A stretch of DNA of 38,668 nt from Flavobacterium sp. (lineage in GTDB: Bacteria > Bacteroidota > Bacteroidia > Flavobacteriales > Flavobacteriaceae), in NCBI GenBank assembly GCA_014378065.1, contig JACMOK010000024.1, positions 1 through 38,668 of the forward strand, in the 5' to 3' direction. The translations under genes and the position numbers were made by a program. Below the pieces are notes generated by a model that saw only the letters and a program-made list of their open reading frames with translations, did no database searches and was not told where the DNA came from. Each line of letters starts with the position of its first letter. Within the stretch, counting starts at the first letter, position 1. Shown here in pieces: positions 25,106 to 32,050 of this stretch.

Positions 25106-25490
25106 TGTTAATAGGTACAATAACTTTTAAGTTTTAATACAGCATACCGACTTATACTTTTTTATAACAATTTGTTAACATAGCTGTAGTATGTTAAATC
25201 CTTCATTTAAAACGACTTTAAAAATTAAATGAACAACTGTTAATAAAACAGCCTTATTGGTTTTTGTAAATAAGTCACCTGCTCTGCTTTTGTTAATAAT
25301 AACGTCTTTATTAGTGATAACTATGCTAAAAAAAACACCAAACTATATTTGCTTTTCTATTAGTAGTTTTGGATTACGTTTTTATTCGATACCAACTTAA
25401 AATACTTCTAATATTCTATCTAAACTTATAAACATTTAATGTTAATTTAAAGTTAACTGATCTTCAATACATTAGCATTTACTGTTAACA
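25106..25490 (+). repeat. Dispersed TGTTAAYA motif cluster
   Basis: Seven copies of TGTTAA in the same orientation occur in 385 bp, spaced 67, 19, 46, 53, 149 and 43 nt apart. The consensus of the five best is TGTTAAYA. The spacing is irregular, unlike plasmid iterons, but the one-sided orientation is notable. They could bind an initiator or another regulator; this is inference. Confidence 0.4.
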
Positions 25491-25638
25491 TTACAATAAT
25501 TTAACTTTTATCTTACAGAAAAAACAAAAATTATCTTGTACTGCTGCACCATTTTTATAATTTTAGCCCGTTGTGTCAATTTGAATTATAAACCTTTAAC
25601 AATAGTTAGAAATAGCAAGTAAACTTCGTTAGTTTCTA

Positions 25639-25646
25639 TAAATTTG
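25639..25646 (+). promoter_or_regulatory. -7 promoter element for rpiB
   Basis: TAAATTTG is a full TAnnTTTG match, 26 nt upstream of the rpiB ATG. Confidence 0.55.
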
Positions 25647-25672
25647 CAAAACAACTTCAATATCTCCAAAAA

Positions 25673-26104
25673 ATGAAAATCGCCATAGGAAACGACCACG
25701 CCGGAACAGATTATAAAAAAGCAATTGTAGTTATGCTGGAAACGAAGGGTCATGAAGTCATCAACCACGGAACGGATACCACAACGAGTGTAGATTACCC
25801 TGATTTTGCTCATCCGGTAGCCTTAGATGTGGAAAGCAAAAAAGTTAATTTTGGTGTTGTAATTTGTGGTTCCGGAAACGGAATTGCGATGACAGTAAAC
25901 AAACACCAGGGCATTCGTGGCGCTTTGTGTTGGACCAATGAAATCGCAACCTTGTCTCGCCAGCACAATGACGCTAATATTATAGCTATTCCGGCGCGGT
26001 TTACAGCCATCACGCAAGCTGTAGAAATGGTAGCCACATTTATCGAAACCGATTTTGAAGCAGGAAGGCATGCCGACAGAGTCGATAAAATTGCTTGCCG
26101 ATAA
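25673..26104 (+). CDS. rpiB: Ribose 5-phosphate isomerase B
   Basis: RpiB interconverts ribose 5-phosphate and ribulose 5-phosphate in the pentose phosphate pathway. The 143-residue protein has the normal length and the family signatures GNDHAG (residues 6-11), the active-site cysteine loop CGSGNGIAM starting near residue 65, the GALCW segment, and RQHNDANI around residue 97 with the catalytic histidine region. The start is the ATG at 25673 with a TAnnTTTG promoter upstream. It is followed 60 nt later by tex on the same strand and could be co-transcribed with it. It is the first gene right of the candidate origin. Confidence 0.95.
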   Translation: MKIAIGNDHAGTDYKKAIVVMLETKGHEVINHGTDTTTSVDYPDFAHPVALDVESKKVNFGVVICGSGNGIAMTVNKHQGIRGALCWTNEIATLSRQHNDANIIAIPARFTAITQAVEMVATFIETDFEAGRHADRVDKIACR

Positions 26105-26164
26105 CGAGTTTGAAATCTCAAAAAGCATAAAGTAATTTTTATTGATTAATTAAAATATTCTTTG

Positions 26165-28300
26165 ATGACCAATGTTGATTTTATTAAAAATACCGTCGAT
26201 ACCGCTGCGGTAAATATTTTAAATACCTTGCAATTGTTGGCTGAAGATGCTACCATTCCGTTTATTTCAAGATATCGTAAAGACCAAACAGGCAATCTTG
26301 ATGAGGTGATGATAGAACAAATTGCCAAAGCTCAAAAAGAATTTGAAATTATTGTGAAGCGAAAGGAAGCAATTTTAAAATCGATTGCGGAACAAAAGCT
26401 GCTTTCTGCGGAATTAGATCAAAAGATCCGACAAAGTTTTGATCTTCAACAACTGGAAGATTTTTATTTACCTTTTAAAAAGAAAAAGAAAACCAGAGCC
26501 GATGTCGCCCGTGAAAACGGATTGGAACCTTTAGCCAAAATCATTTTAGATCAAAATGAGAATAACATCGATCGCGTCGCTTCCCAATATTTAAATCACA
26601 CAATCACACGTAAAGAAGCTGCTTTACAAGGTGCACGAGACATTATCGCCGAATGGATCAATGAAAACATTGCTGTTCGTCAGTTGTTACGAAGACTTTT
26701 TCACCGCAAGGCCAATATTACAACCAAAGCCGTAAAAGTTCAAAAAGAAACACTGGAAGCGCAGAAGTTCAATCAATATTTTGATTGGACAGAACCTTTA
26801 AGCAAAGTACCATCCCATCGGTTGTTGGCCATGTTGCGTGCCGAAAAAGAAGGTTTTGTAAAAATAAAAATTGAAGTCAATTTAGAAAATTCTGAGGAAA
26901 GCGTACCGGATATGATTGCGAAATTGTTGCTCAAAGCAAAAAACGGATCCACTCCCCAATTAAAAACGGCAATCGAAGACAGCTATAAAAGATTGTTGTC
27001 TCCCGCTATTTCAAATGAAGCGCTGCAAGAAGCCAAAGTCAAGGCCGACACCAATTCGATTCAAGTTTTTGCGAACAATTTAAGGCAGTTGTTATTGGCG
27101 CCGCCACTCGGAGCGAAACGCATATTGGCAATTGATCCCGGATTTCGAAGCGGTTGCAAAGTAGTCTGTCTTGATGAAAACGGCGCGCTGCTTTACAACG
27201 AAACGATTTATCCGCATGCGCCGCAAAAAGAGGAGGTAATGGCATTAAAGAAAATCCGTTCGATGGTCAATTCTTATAAAATCGATGCAATAGCCATCGG
27301 AAACGGAACGGCATCGAGAGAAACGGAATTTTTTATTAAAAAAATCGCTTTTGAAAAAGCCATACAAGTATTTGTTGTTAGTGAAGCTGGTGCTTCCGTG
27401 TATTCTGCCTCGAAAATCGCACGGGATGAATCTCCGCATTTTGATGTTACTGTTCGGGGTTCGGTTTCTATCGGAAGGCGACTCGCAGATCCCTTGGCAG
27501 AATTGGTCAAGATTGACCCCAAAGCGATAGGCGTAGGGCAATACCAGCATGATGTAGACCAAGCGAAATTAAAAGAAGAATTAGACAGAACCGTAGTTCG
27601 TTGTGTCAATTCGGTAGGCATCAACATCAATACGGCTAGCAGACACCTACTGGGTTACGTCAGTGGTATAGGAGAGAAACTGGCTGAAAATATTGTGCGA
27701 TACCGATCGGAAAACGGACCATTTTTAGAGCGACAGCAATTAAAAAAAGTGCCGCGTTTGGGCGATAAAGCCTACCAGCAAGGCGTAGCTTTTATTCGAA
27801 TCTCAGATGCCAAAAACCCTTTAGATAATTCAGCGGTACATCCGGAAGCGTATGCGATTGTAGAAAAAATGGCTAAAGATTTAAAACTTTCGGTAAAAGA
27901 CTTGTTGGCCAACACAGCAAAAACCGCGTTGATCAAACCTGAAAACTATATCACCGCAGAAATCGGCTTACTCGGATTGAAAGATATTATCAAAGAACTG
28001 GAAAAACCAGGATTGGATCCCAGAAAGTCGGCCCAAGTTTTCGAATTTAACACCAATGTAAAAACCATAAGAGATCTAAAAACAGGAATGATTTTGCCCG
28101 GAATTGTCAACAACATAACGAATTTTGGCTGCTTTGTAGATATTGGAATTAAAGAGAGTGGGTTAGTGCACATCTCTCAGTTGAAAGAAGGATTTGTTAG
28201 TGATGTTAATGAAGTAGTCAAATTGCACCAACACATTCAAGTTAGAGTTACCGAAGTAGCCGAAGAACGCAAGCGAATTCAGCTTTCCATGATAATTTAA
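26165..28300 (+). CDS. tex: Tex-family S1 RNA-binding protein
   Basis: Tex is a nucleic-acid-binding protein associated with transcription and conserved across bacteria. The 711-residue product has the expected domain order: an N-terminal helical region with the PFISRYRKDQTGNLDE signature (about 32-47), a YqgF/RNase H-like domain beginning RILAIDPGFRSGCKV near 320, helix-hairpin-helix repeats near 485-515 (GINVNTASRHLL-like, GIGEKLAENIV), and a C-terminal S1 domain near 640-708. The ORF opens at a TTG at 26162 directly before the ATG at 26165; I use the ATG. A perfect inverted-repeat terminator starts at the first base after the stop. Confidence 0.94.
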   Translation: MTNVDFIKNTVDTAAVNILNTLQLLAEDATIPFISRYRKDQTGNLDEVMIEQIAKAQKEFEIIVKRKEAILKSIAEQKLLSAELDQKIRQSFDLQQLEDFYLPFKKKKKTRADVARENGLEPLAKIILDQNENNIDRVASQYLNHTITRKEAALQGARDIIAEWINENIAVRQLLRRLFHRKANITTKAVKVQKETLEAQKFNQYFDWTEPLSKVPSHRLLAMLRAEKEGFVKIKIEVNLENSEESVPDMIAKLLLKAKNGSTPQLKTAIEDSYKRLLSPAISNEALQEAKVKADTNSIQVFANNLRQLLLAPPLGAKRILAIDPGFRSGCKVVCLDENGALLYNETIYPHAPQKEEVMALKKIRSMVNSYKIDAIAIGNGTASRETEFFIKKIAFEKAIQVFVVSEAGASVYSASKIARDESPHFDVTVRGSVSIGRRLADPLAELVKIDPKAIGVGQYQHDVDQAKLKEELDRTVVRCVNSVGININTASRHLLGYVSGIGEKLAENIVRYRSENGPFLERQQLKKVPRLGDKAYQQGVAFIRISDAKNPLDNSAVHPEAYAIVEKMAKDLKLSVKDLLANTAKTALIKPENYITAEIGLLGLKDIIKELEKPGLDPRKSAQVFEFNTNVKTIRDLKTGMILPGIVNNITNFGCFVDIGIKESGLVHISQLKEGFVSDVNEVVKLHQHIQVRVTEVAEERKRIQLSMII

Positions 28301-28346
28301 ACAAAATAAAAAATGTCCCGATTACTCGGGACATTTTTTATTTTGT
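28301..28346. terminator. Bidirectional terminator between tex and tatA
   Basis: A perfect 20-bp inverted repeat (28301-28320 and 28327-28346) with a 6-nt loop has GC core ATGTCCCG/CGGGACAT and A/T-rich outer arms that supply a T run in either direction. It begins right after the tex stop and contains the last codons and stop of tatA. Confidence 0.92.
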
Positions 28347-28511
28347 TTCTTCTGTTTTCTTATCAGCTGGCTGCTCATCTTTAGCCGCGTTTTTGAATTC
28401 TTTGATCCCGCTCCCCAGACCTTTCATTAATTCTGGAATTTTTTTACCTCCAAAAAGTAATAAAACAACTGCTAAAATAATAAGGATTTCTGTGACACCT
28501 AATCTTCCCAT
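28338..28511 (-). CDS. tatA: Sec-independent translocase subunit TatA
   Basis: This small inner-membrane protein of 57 residues forms the pore-related component of the twin-arginine translocation system. It starts [20 protein letters not shown], a short periplasmic end plus one transmembrane helix (about residues 7-20), followed by the TatA/E hallmark [21 protein letters not shown] (20-40), an amphipathic helix, and a charged tail ([13 protein letters not shown]). The length is typical of Bacteroidetes TatA. A TATCTTTG promoter lies 45 nt upstream. No tatC is adjacent. The final codons and stop lie within the shared terminator stem. Confidence 0.93.
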   Translation of the reverse strand: MGRLGVTEILIILAVVLLLFGGKKIPELMKGLGSGIKEFKNAAKDEQPADKKTEETK

Positions 28512-28556
28512 GATACAATAATTTATTGCCGAAGCATGTTTTTATAAATCTAACAA

Positions 28557-28564
28557 CAAAGATA
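28557..28564 (-). promoter_or_regulatory. -7 promoter element for tatA
   Basis: The minus strand reads TATCTTTG, a full TAnnTTTG match, 45 nt upstream of the tatA ATG. No TTG is found at 19-21 nt further upstream. Confidence 0.5.
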
Positions 28565-28697
28565 AATAGAAAACAAGTCAATTGATTTATATAATTAATA
28601 AATATTTATGATAGAATGGCGTTAAATATTTTCAGATCGGTAAATGACAATTAATTTTTGCAGCGCTACTGCTAGCTTTGAAAGTAACATATATTCT

Positions 28698-28705
28698 TAT
28701 ATTTG
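28698..28705 (+). promoter_or_regulatory. -7 promoter element for the M23 peptidase operon
   Basis: TATATTTG is a full match 16 nt upstream of the ATG at 28722. It lies inside the 5' part of the longer ORF, which argues that the upstream start at 28644 is not used. Confidence 0.6.
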
Positions 28706-28721
28706 TAAAATAAACTACCCA

Positions 28722-29591
28722 ATGTCCGACAAAAGACACAAGCGAAAACTTATCAAGAAAAAACTATTCACTAAAAACCGACTGGTTATTCTGAATGAAG
28801 ACTCTTTTGAAGAAATTTTTTCTTTAAAGTTAACTTTGATGAATGTATTTGTGGTAGCCTCTATTGGTGCGGTTCTAATCATTACCATCACCACCTACAT
28901 AATTGCTTTTACCCCCTTACGCGAATATATTCCTGGTTATGCCTCTAATAAATTAAAAAAAGATGCGACCGAATTGGCACTAAAATCCGACTCCTTGGCA
29001 TTTGCGCTTCAAAAAAATGAAACCTATATTGCTTCAATAAAAAAGGTATTAATCGGCGATTTGGATTATGCCAAACTTAATAAAGATTCTATTTTAGCAT
29101 CGAAAGTCGAATCAATTCCGACGGCGGAACTCCAGCCTTCTAAATCCGATCTAAAGTTAAGGGAAGAAGTCGATGAGGAAGACAAATACAACCTGTTCGA
29201 AAAAGCGCAATCAAAAAGCAGTATTGTACTTTTTGCTCCGGTAAAAGGGTCAATCACAGAAAAATTCAGTTTAAAACAAAAGCATTTTGCTGTTGATATC
29301 GCTTTAGCAAAAAACACGCCCATCAAGGCCATTCTAAATGGAAACATTATTTTTTCAGACTGGACGCCAAGCACGGGCAACGTGATTATTATGAGACACG
29401 CTAACGGATTTATTTCGGTCTACAAACATGCCGCCTCGTTGACAAAATCTCAGGGCGATGTAGTCAAAACGGGCGAAGTCATTGCTTTAGCGGGTTCAAC
29501 GGGGCAAGAATCTACAGGTATACATTTGCATTTCGAACTTTGGAAAGATGGCTATCCGATTGATCCGACACAATTTATTGAATTTGAATAA
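28722..29591 (+). CDS. M23 family (LytM-type) metallopeptidase, membrane anchored
   Basis: The 289-residue protein has a basic cytoplasmic N-terminus (SDKRHKRKLIKKK), one transmembrane helix at about residues 40-63, a helical linker to about 150, and a C-terminal LytM domain. The zinc motif HFAVD is near 188-192 and the HLHFELW motif near 267, so the peptidase residues look intact and it may cleave peptidoglycan cross-links in the periplasm. Such proteins act in cell-wall remodelling or division in relatives. The start is placed at the ATG at 28722, downstream of a TAnnTTTG element, rather than at 28644. The next gene (GH3-like) begins 6 nt after the stop, which suggests one operon. Confidence 0.88.
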   Translation: MSDKRHKRKLIKKKLFTKNRLVILNEDSFEEIFSLKLTLMNVFVVASIGAVLIITITTYIIAFTPLREYIPGYASNKLKKDATELALKSDSLAFALQKNETYIASIKKVLIGDLDYAKLNKDSILASKVESIPTAELQPSKSDLKLREEVDEEDKYNLFEKAQSKSSIVLFAPVKGSITEKFSLKQKHFAVDIALAKNTPIKAILNGNIIFSDWTPSTGNVIIMRHANGFISVYKHAASLTKSQGDVVKTGEVIALAGSTGQESTGIHLHFELWKDGYPIDPTQFIEFE

Positions 29592-29597
29592 ATCGCT

Positions 29598-31085
29598 ATG
29601 TCATTAAAAACTATTGCAGCAAAATTATTTGCCCTCAGAATTTACAATAAAACCCAACAATGGGCTAAAAATCCGGTGGCAACACAACAAAAAATTTTGA
29701 AGCATTTGATTCGCTCAGCAAAGCACACGCAATTTGGAATCGACCATCATTTTCCCCAAATAAAAGACCATGACGACTTTGTAAAACATGTTCCCGTAAG
29801 AGATTACGAAGCATTGAAAACCTACATAGACAGAGTGGTTAACGGCGAAGCTGACATTTTATGGAAAGGCAAGCCGCTATACTTTGCCAAAACTTCAGGA
29901 ACGACTTCAGGCGCAAAATACATTCCGCTCACTAAAGAATCAATGCCCTTTCATATCGAAGCAGCCCGAAATGCGATTTTGCATTACATCCACGAAACAG
30001 GAAAAGCTGATTTTGTAAATGGCAAAATGATTTTCCTTCAGGGAAGTCCGCTACTCGAAGAAAAAAACGGAATCAAACTCGGACGATTGTCTGGAATTGT
30101 TGCCCATTTTGTTCCAAAATACCTTCAGAAAAATAGGATGCCATCGTGGGAAACAAACTGTATCGAGGATTGGGAAACCAAAATAGACGCCATTGTTGCC
30201 GAGACATATGATGAAAATATGACGGTCATTTCAGGAATTCCGTCATGGGTGCAGATGTATTTTGAAAAACTGAGACAGAAGGAAGGCACGCCAGTCGGGG
30301 AGCTCTTTAAAAATTTCGATCTTTTTATTTATGGCGGTGTTAACTATGAACCATACCGGGCAAAATTTGAAAATTTAATCGGACGAAAAGTCGATAGTAT
30401 TGAATTGTTTCCGGCGTCTGAAGGTTTTTTTGCCTATCAGGATTTGCAAAAAGAGAAAGGCATGCTGTTGCTTTTGAATGCCGGGATTTTTTATGAGTTT
30501 ATCCAATCGGAAGAATTTTACACACAAAACCCGAAAAGGCATACGATTGGCGAGGTAGCAATCGGCATCAATTATGTGCTGATTATTTCAACTAATGCTG
30601 GTCTTTGGGGTTACAATATTGGGGATACCATTCAGTTTACTTCCACCAATCCTTATCGCGTTGTAGTTTCTGGACGAATTAAGCATTACATTTCGGCATT
30701 CGGAGAACACGTCATTGGCAAGGAAGTCGAAAGCGCACTAAAAGAAGCTATGGAAGGAACCGACATCCGCATCAATGAATTTACTGTCGCACCGCAGATA
30801 ACGCCAAAAAGCGGTTTACCATACCACGAATGGTTTATAGAATTTGAAAATGAACCGCAGGACTTGGTTGCCTTTTCGATAGCGATAGACGATGCCATGC
30901 AACGGCAGAATACTTATTATAACGACCTGATTTCGGGCAAAGTTTTACGGACGCTGCTTATTACCAAAGTGCCAGTAAATGGTTTTCAGCGCTATATGAA
31001 ATCCATAGGAAAATTGGGCGGACAAAACAAAATTGCGCGACTCAGCAACGACCGGAGCATGGCAGAACAATTGCTTAAAATTTAA
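29598..31085 (+). CDS. GH3-like acyl-adenylate family protein
   Basis: The 495-residue protein belongs to the GH3 auxin-responsive promoter family, known in plants as acyl-acid amido synthetases, with many uncharacterised Bacteroidetes homologues. The ATP-binding region AKTSGTTSGAKYIPLT is near residues 96-110. Further family-like segments are YGGVNYEPYRAKFE near 240, LFPASEGFFAYQ near 268 and GYNIGDTIQFTS near 340, the last resembling the adenylate-forming motif. The substrate is unknown; an amino-acid or acyl conjugate is only possible. It lies 6 nt after the M23 peptidase gene and 3 nt before the next gene. The family is secure, the function is not. Confidence 0.86.
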   Translation: MSLKTIAAKLFALRIYNKTQQWAKNPVATQQKILKHLIRSAKHTQFGIDHHFPQIKDHDDFVKHVPVRDYEALKTYIDRVVNGEADILWKGKPLYFAKTSGTTSGAKYIPLTKESMPFHIEAARNAILHYIHETGKADFVNGKMIFLQGSPLLEEKNGIKLGRLSGIVAHFVPKYLQKNRMPSWETNCIEDWETKIDAIVAETYDENMTVISGIPSWVQMYFEKLRQKEGTPVGELFKNFDLFIYGGVNYEPYRAKFENLIGRKVDSIELFPASEGFFAYQDLQKEKGMLLLLNAGIFYEFIQSEEFYTQNPKRHTIGEVAIGINYVLIISTNAGLWGYNIGDTIQFTSTNPYRVVVSGRIKHYISAFGEHVIGKEVESALKEAMEGTDIRINEFTVAPQITPKSGLPYHEWFIEFENEPQDLVAFSIAIDDAMQRQNTYYNDLISGKVLRTLLITKVPVNGFQRYMKSIGKLGGQNKIARLSNDRSMAEQLLKI

Positions 31086-31088
31086 AAA

Positions 31089-31964
31089 GTGAAAATAAAA
31101 ATTATATTGGTACTGTTTTGCTTAGTCGGCATTTCTTTATCGGCTCAGATTAAAGGAGTCGTAAAAGACAGTGCTTCCGGAAAACCCTTACCTTACGTAA
31201 GCGTTTGGGTAGAAAATGAAAGCATCGGGATTACCTCGGAAGAAGACGGAACATTTGAAATCAACACTACCGAAAAGAGCAAAAAACTGATTTTCTCTGC
31301 CTTGGGATTCAAAAAGAAAAAAGTCGACGTGGGCCAAACGGGCGTTGTGCTATTAAGCCAGACGGCGTTTCAGCTTGAAGAAGTAGTCATTCAAAATCGT
31401 AAAGAGACCAAAAGAATTGAAATTGGACAGACCCGCAGTGGCATTATGGAGGCTTTCGAAAATGGAGCAAGAATTGACGTCAAATTTTTCCCCTATTCGA
31501 TGAGTTACAAGAAGACAAGATTTATTAAAAAAGTAAGCATCATTACCGACAGCCAAATTGAAGCCGCTTCGTTTAAGATCCATTTTTACAGCGTAGACAC
31601 CAGCGGTTTTCCGGGCGGCGAACTTCTTGACCGTGACTTTATTGTAAAAGTAAGTAAAGGCAACACACGTACAATTTTTGATGTTACAAAATTTCACCTT
31701 AGCATCCCAAAGAACGGGCTGTTTGTGGGCTTCGAAAAACTGATGATTGAAAAGAACAAAATCGATAAAACCTTTACAAACAAGGATACAAAAGTCACGA
31801 CGACTCAAAAAATTTACGCACCGATGGTATTATACAATTGGGTAGCTCGTGATTTTATCTTTACTTTTTCGGCTGGAAAGTGGAATAAGCTAACAAAATC
31901 TGAAGGCCAACGTGATAAAATGATGGTCAATGAGCCTGCAATCAATTTGATACTTACCAACTAA
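31089..31964 (+). CDS. Exported carboxypeptidase-regulatory-like protein
   Basis: The 291-residue protein begins with a Sec signal peptide (KIKIILVLFCLVGISLSAQ, cleavage near 19). Residues about 20-90 form a carboxypeptidase-regulatory-like Ig-type fold, with the Bacteroidetes phrases IKGVVKDSASGKPLPYVSV and EEDGTFEIN, as found in TonB-dependent receptors and other envelope proteins. The remaining 200 residues are beta rich, with no plug or barrel domain. The start codon is GTG at 31089, 3 nt after the GH3-like stop, which supports translational coupling. It ends the M23-GH3 operon. The cellular role is unknown, probably periplasmic or outer-membrane associated. Confidence 0.78.
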   Translation: MKIKIILVLFCLVGISLSAQIKGVVKDSASGKPLPYVSVWVENESIGITSEEDGTFEINTTEKSKKLIFSALGFKKKKVDVGQTGVVLLSQTAFQLEEVVIQNRKETKRIEIGQTRSGIMEAFENGARIDVKFFPYSMSYKKTRFIKKVSIITDSQIEAASFKIHFYSVDTSGFPGGELLDRDFIVKVSKGNTRTIFDVTKFHLSIPKNGLFVGFEKLMIEKNKIDKTFTNKDTKVTTTQKIYAPMVLYNWVARDFIFTFSAGKWNKLTKSEGQRDKMMVNEPAINLILTN

Positions 31965-31977
31965 AACATAAAAACCT

Positions 31978-31985
31978 TACATTTG
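31978..31985 (+). promoter_or_regulatory. -7 promoter element for the DUF6909-rfb operon
   Basis: TACATTTG is a full TAnnTTTG match 65 nt upstream of the DUF6909 ATG, giving a leader of about 60 nt. It begins 13 nt after the preceding stop and suggests a new transcription unit. Confidence 0.55.
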
Positions 31986-32023
31986 CGGGTTAAAATAAGA
32001 ATAAATAGTAGCGGCCTTGATTT

Positions 32024-32031
32024 AAGGAGGT
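32024..32031 (+). promoter_or_regulatory. Shine-Dalgarno-like AAGGAGGT in leader
   Basis: AAGGAGGT is complementary to the standard 16S rRNA 3' tail. It lies 19 nt before the ATG at 32051, farther than the usual 5-10 nt, and Flavobacteria seldom use such sites. It may be chance, a translation standby site or a regulatory element. Confidence 0.25.
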
Positions 32032-32050
32032 TGAATTTACAGCAAAATAA

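Larger units (their letters stand above)
25032..25672. other. 641-bp gene-free AT-rich region, candidate replication origin
   Basis: No credible gene is present here. The sequence is very AT-rich and contains seven TGTTAA hexamers all on the plus strand: 25106, 25173, 25192, 25238, 25291, 25440 and 25483. Five of them extend to TGTTAAYA, and two of those are palindromic TGTTAACA. The right end holds the rpiB promoter. Flanking genes point mostly away from this region, and parS-like sites lie 16-18 kb to the left. No TTATCCACA-type DnaA box was found. I propose oriC as a hypothesis; a long regulatory leader or unannotated RNA is the alternative. The motif also occurs elsewhere in AT-rich parts of the window, which weakens the case. 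Confidence 0.4.

Noticed and set aside
25142..25600. DnaA boxes (TTATCCACA type) in the candidate origin
   Set aside because: I searched both strands by eye and found no close match, so the origin claim does not rest on them.
28644..28721. Upstream start for the M23 peptidase
   Set aside because: A consensus -7 element lies at 28698-28705, and the family-like basic N-terminus begins at 28722.
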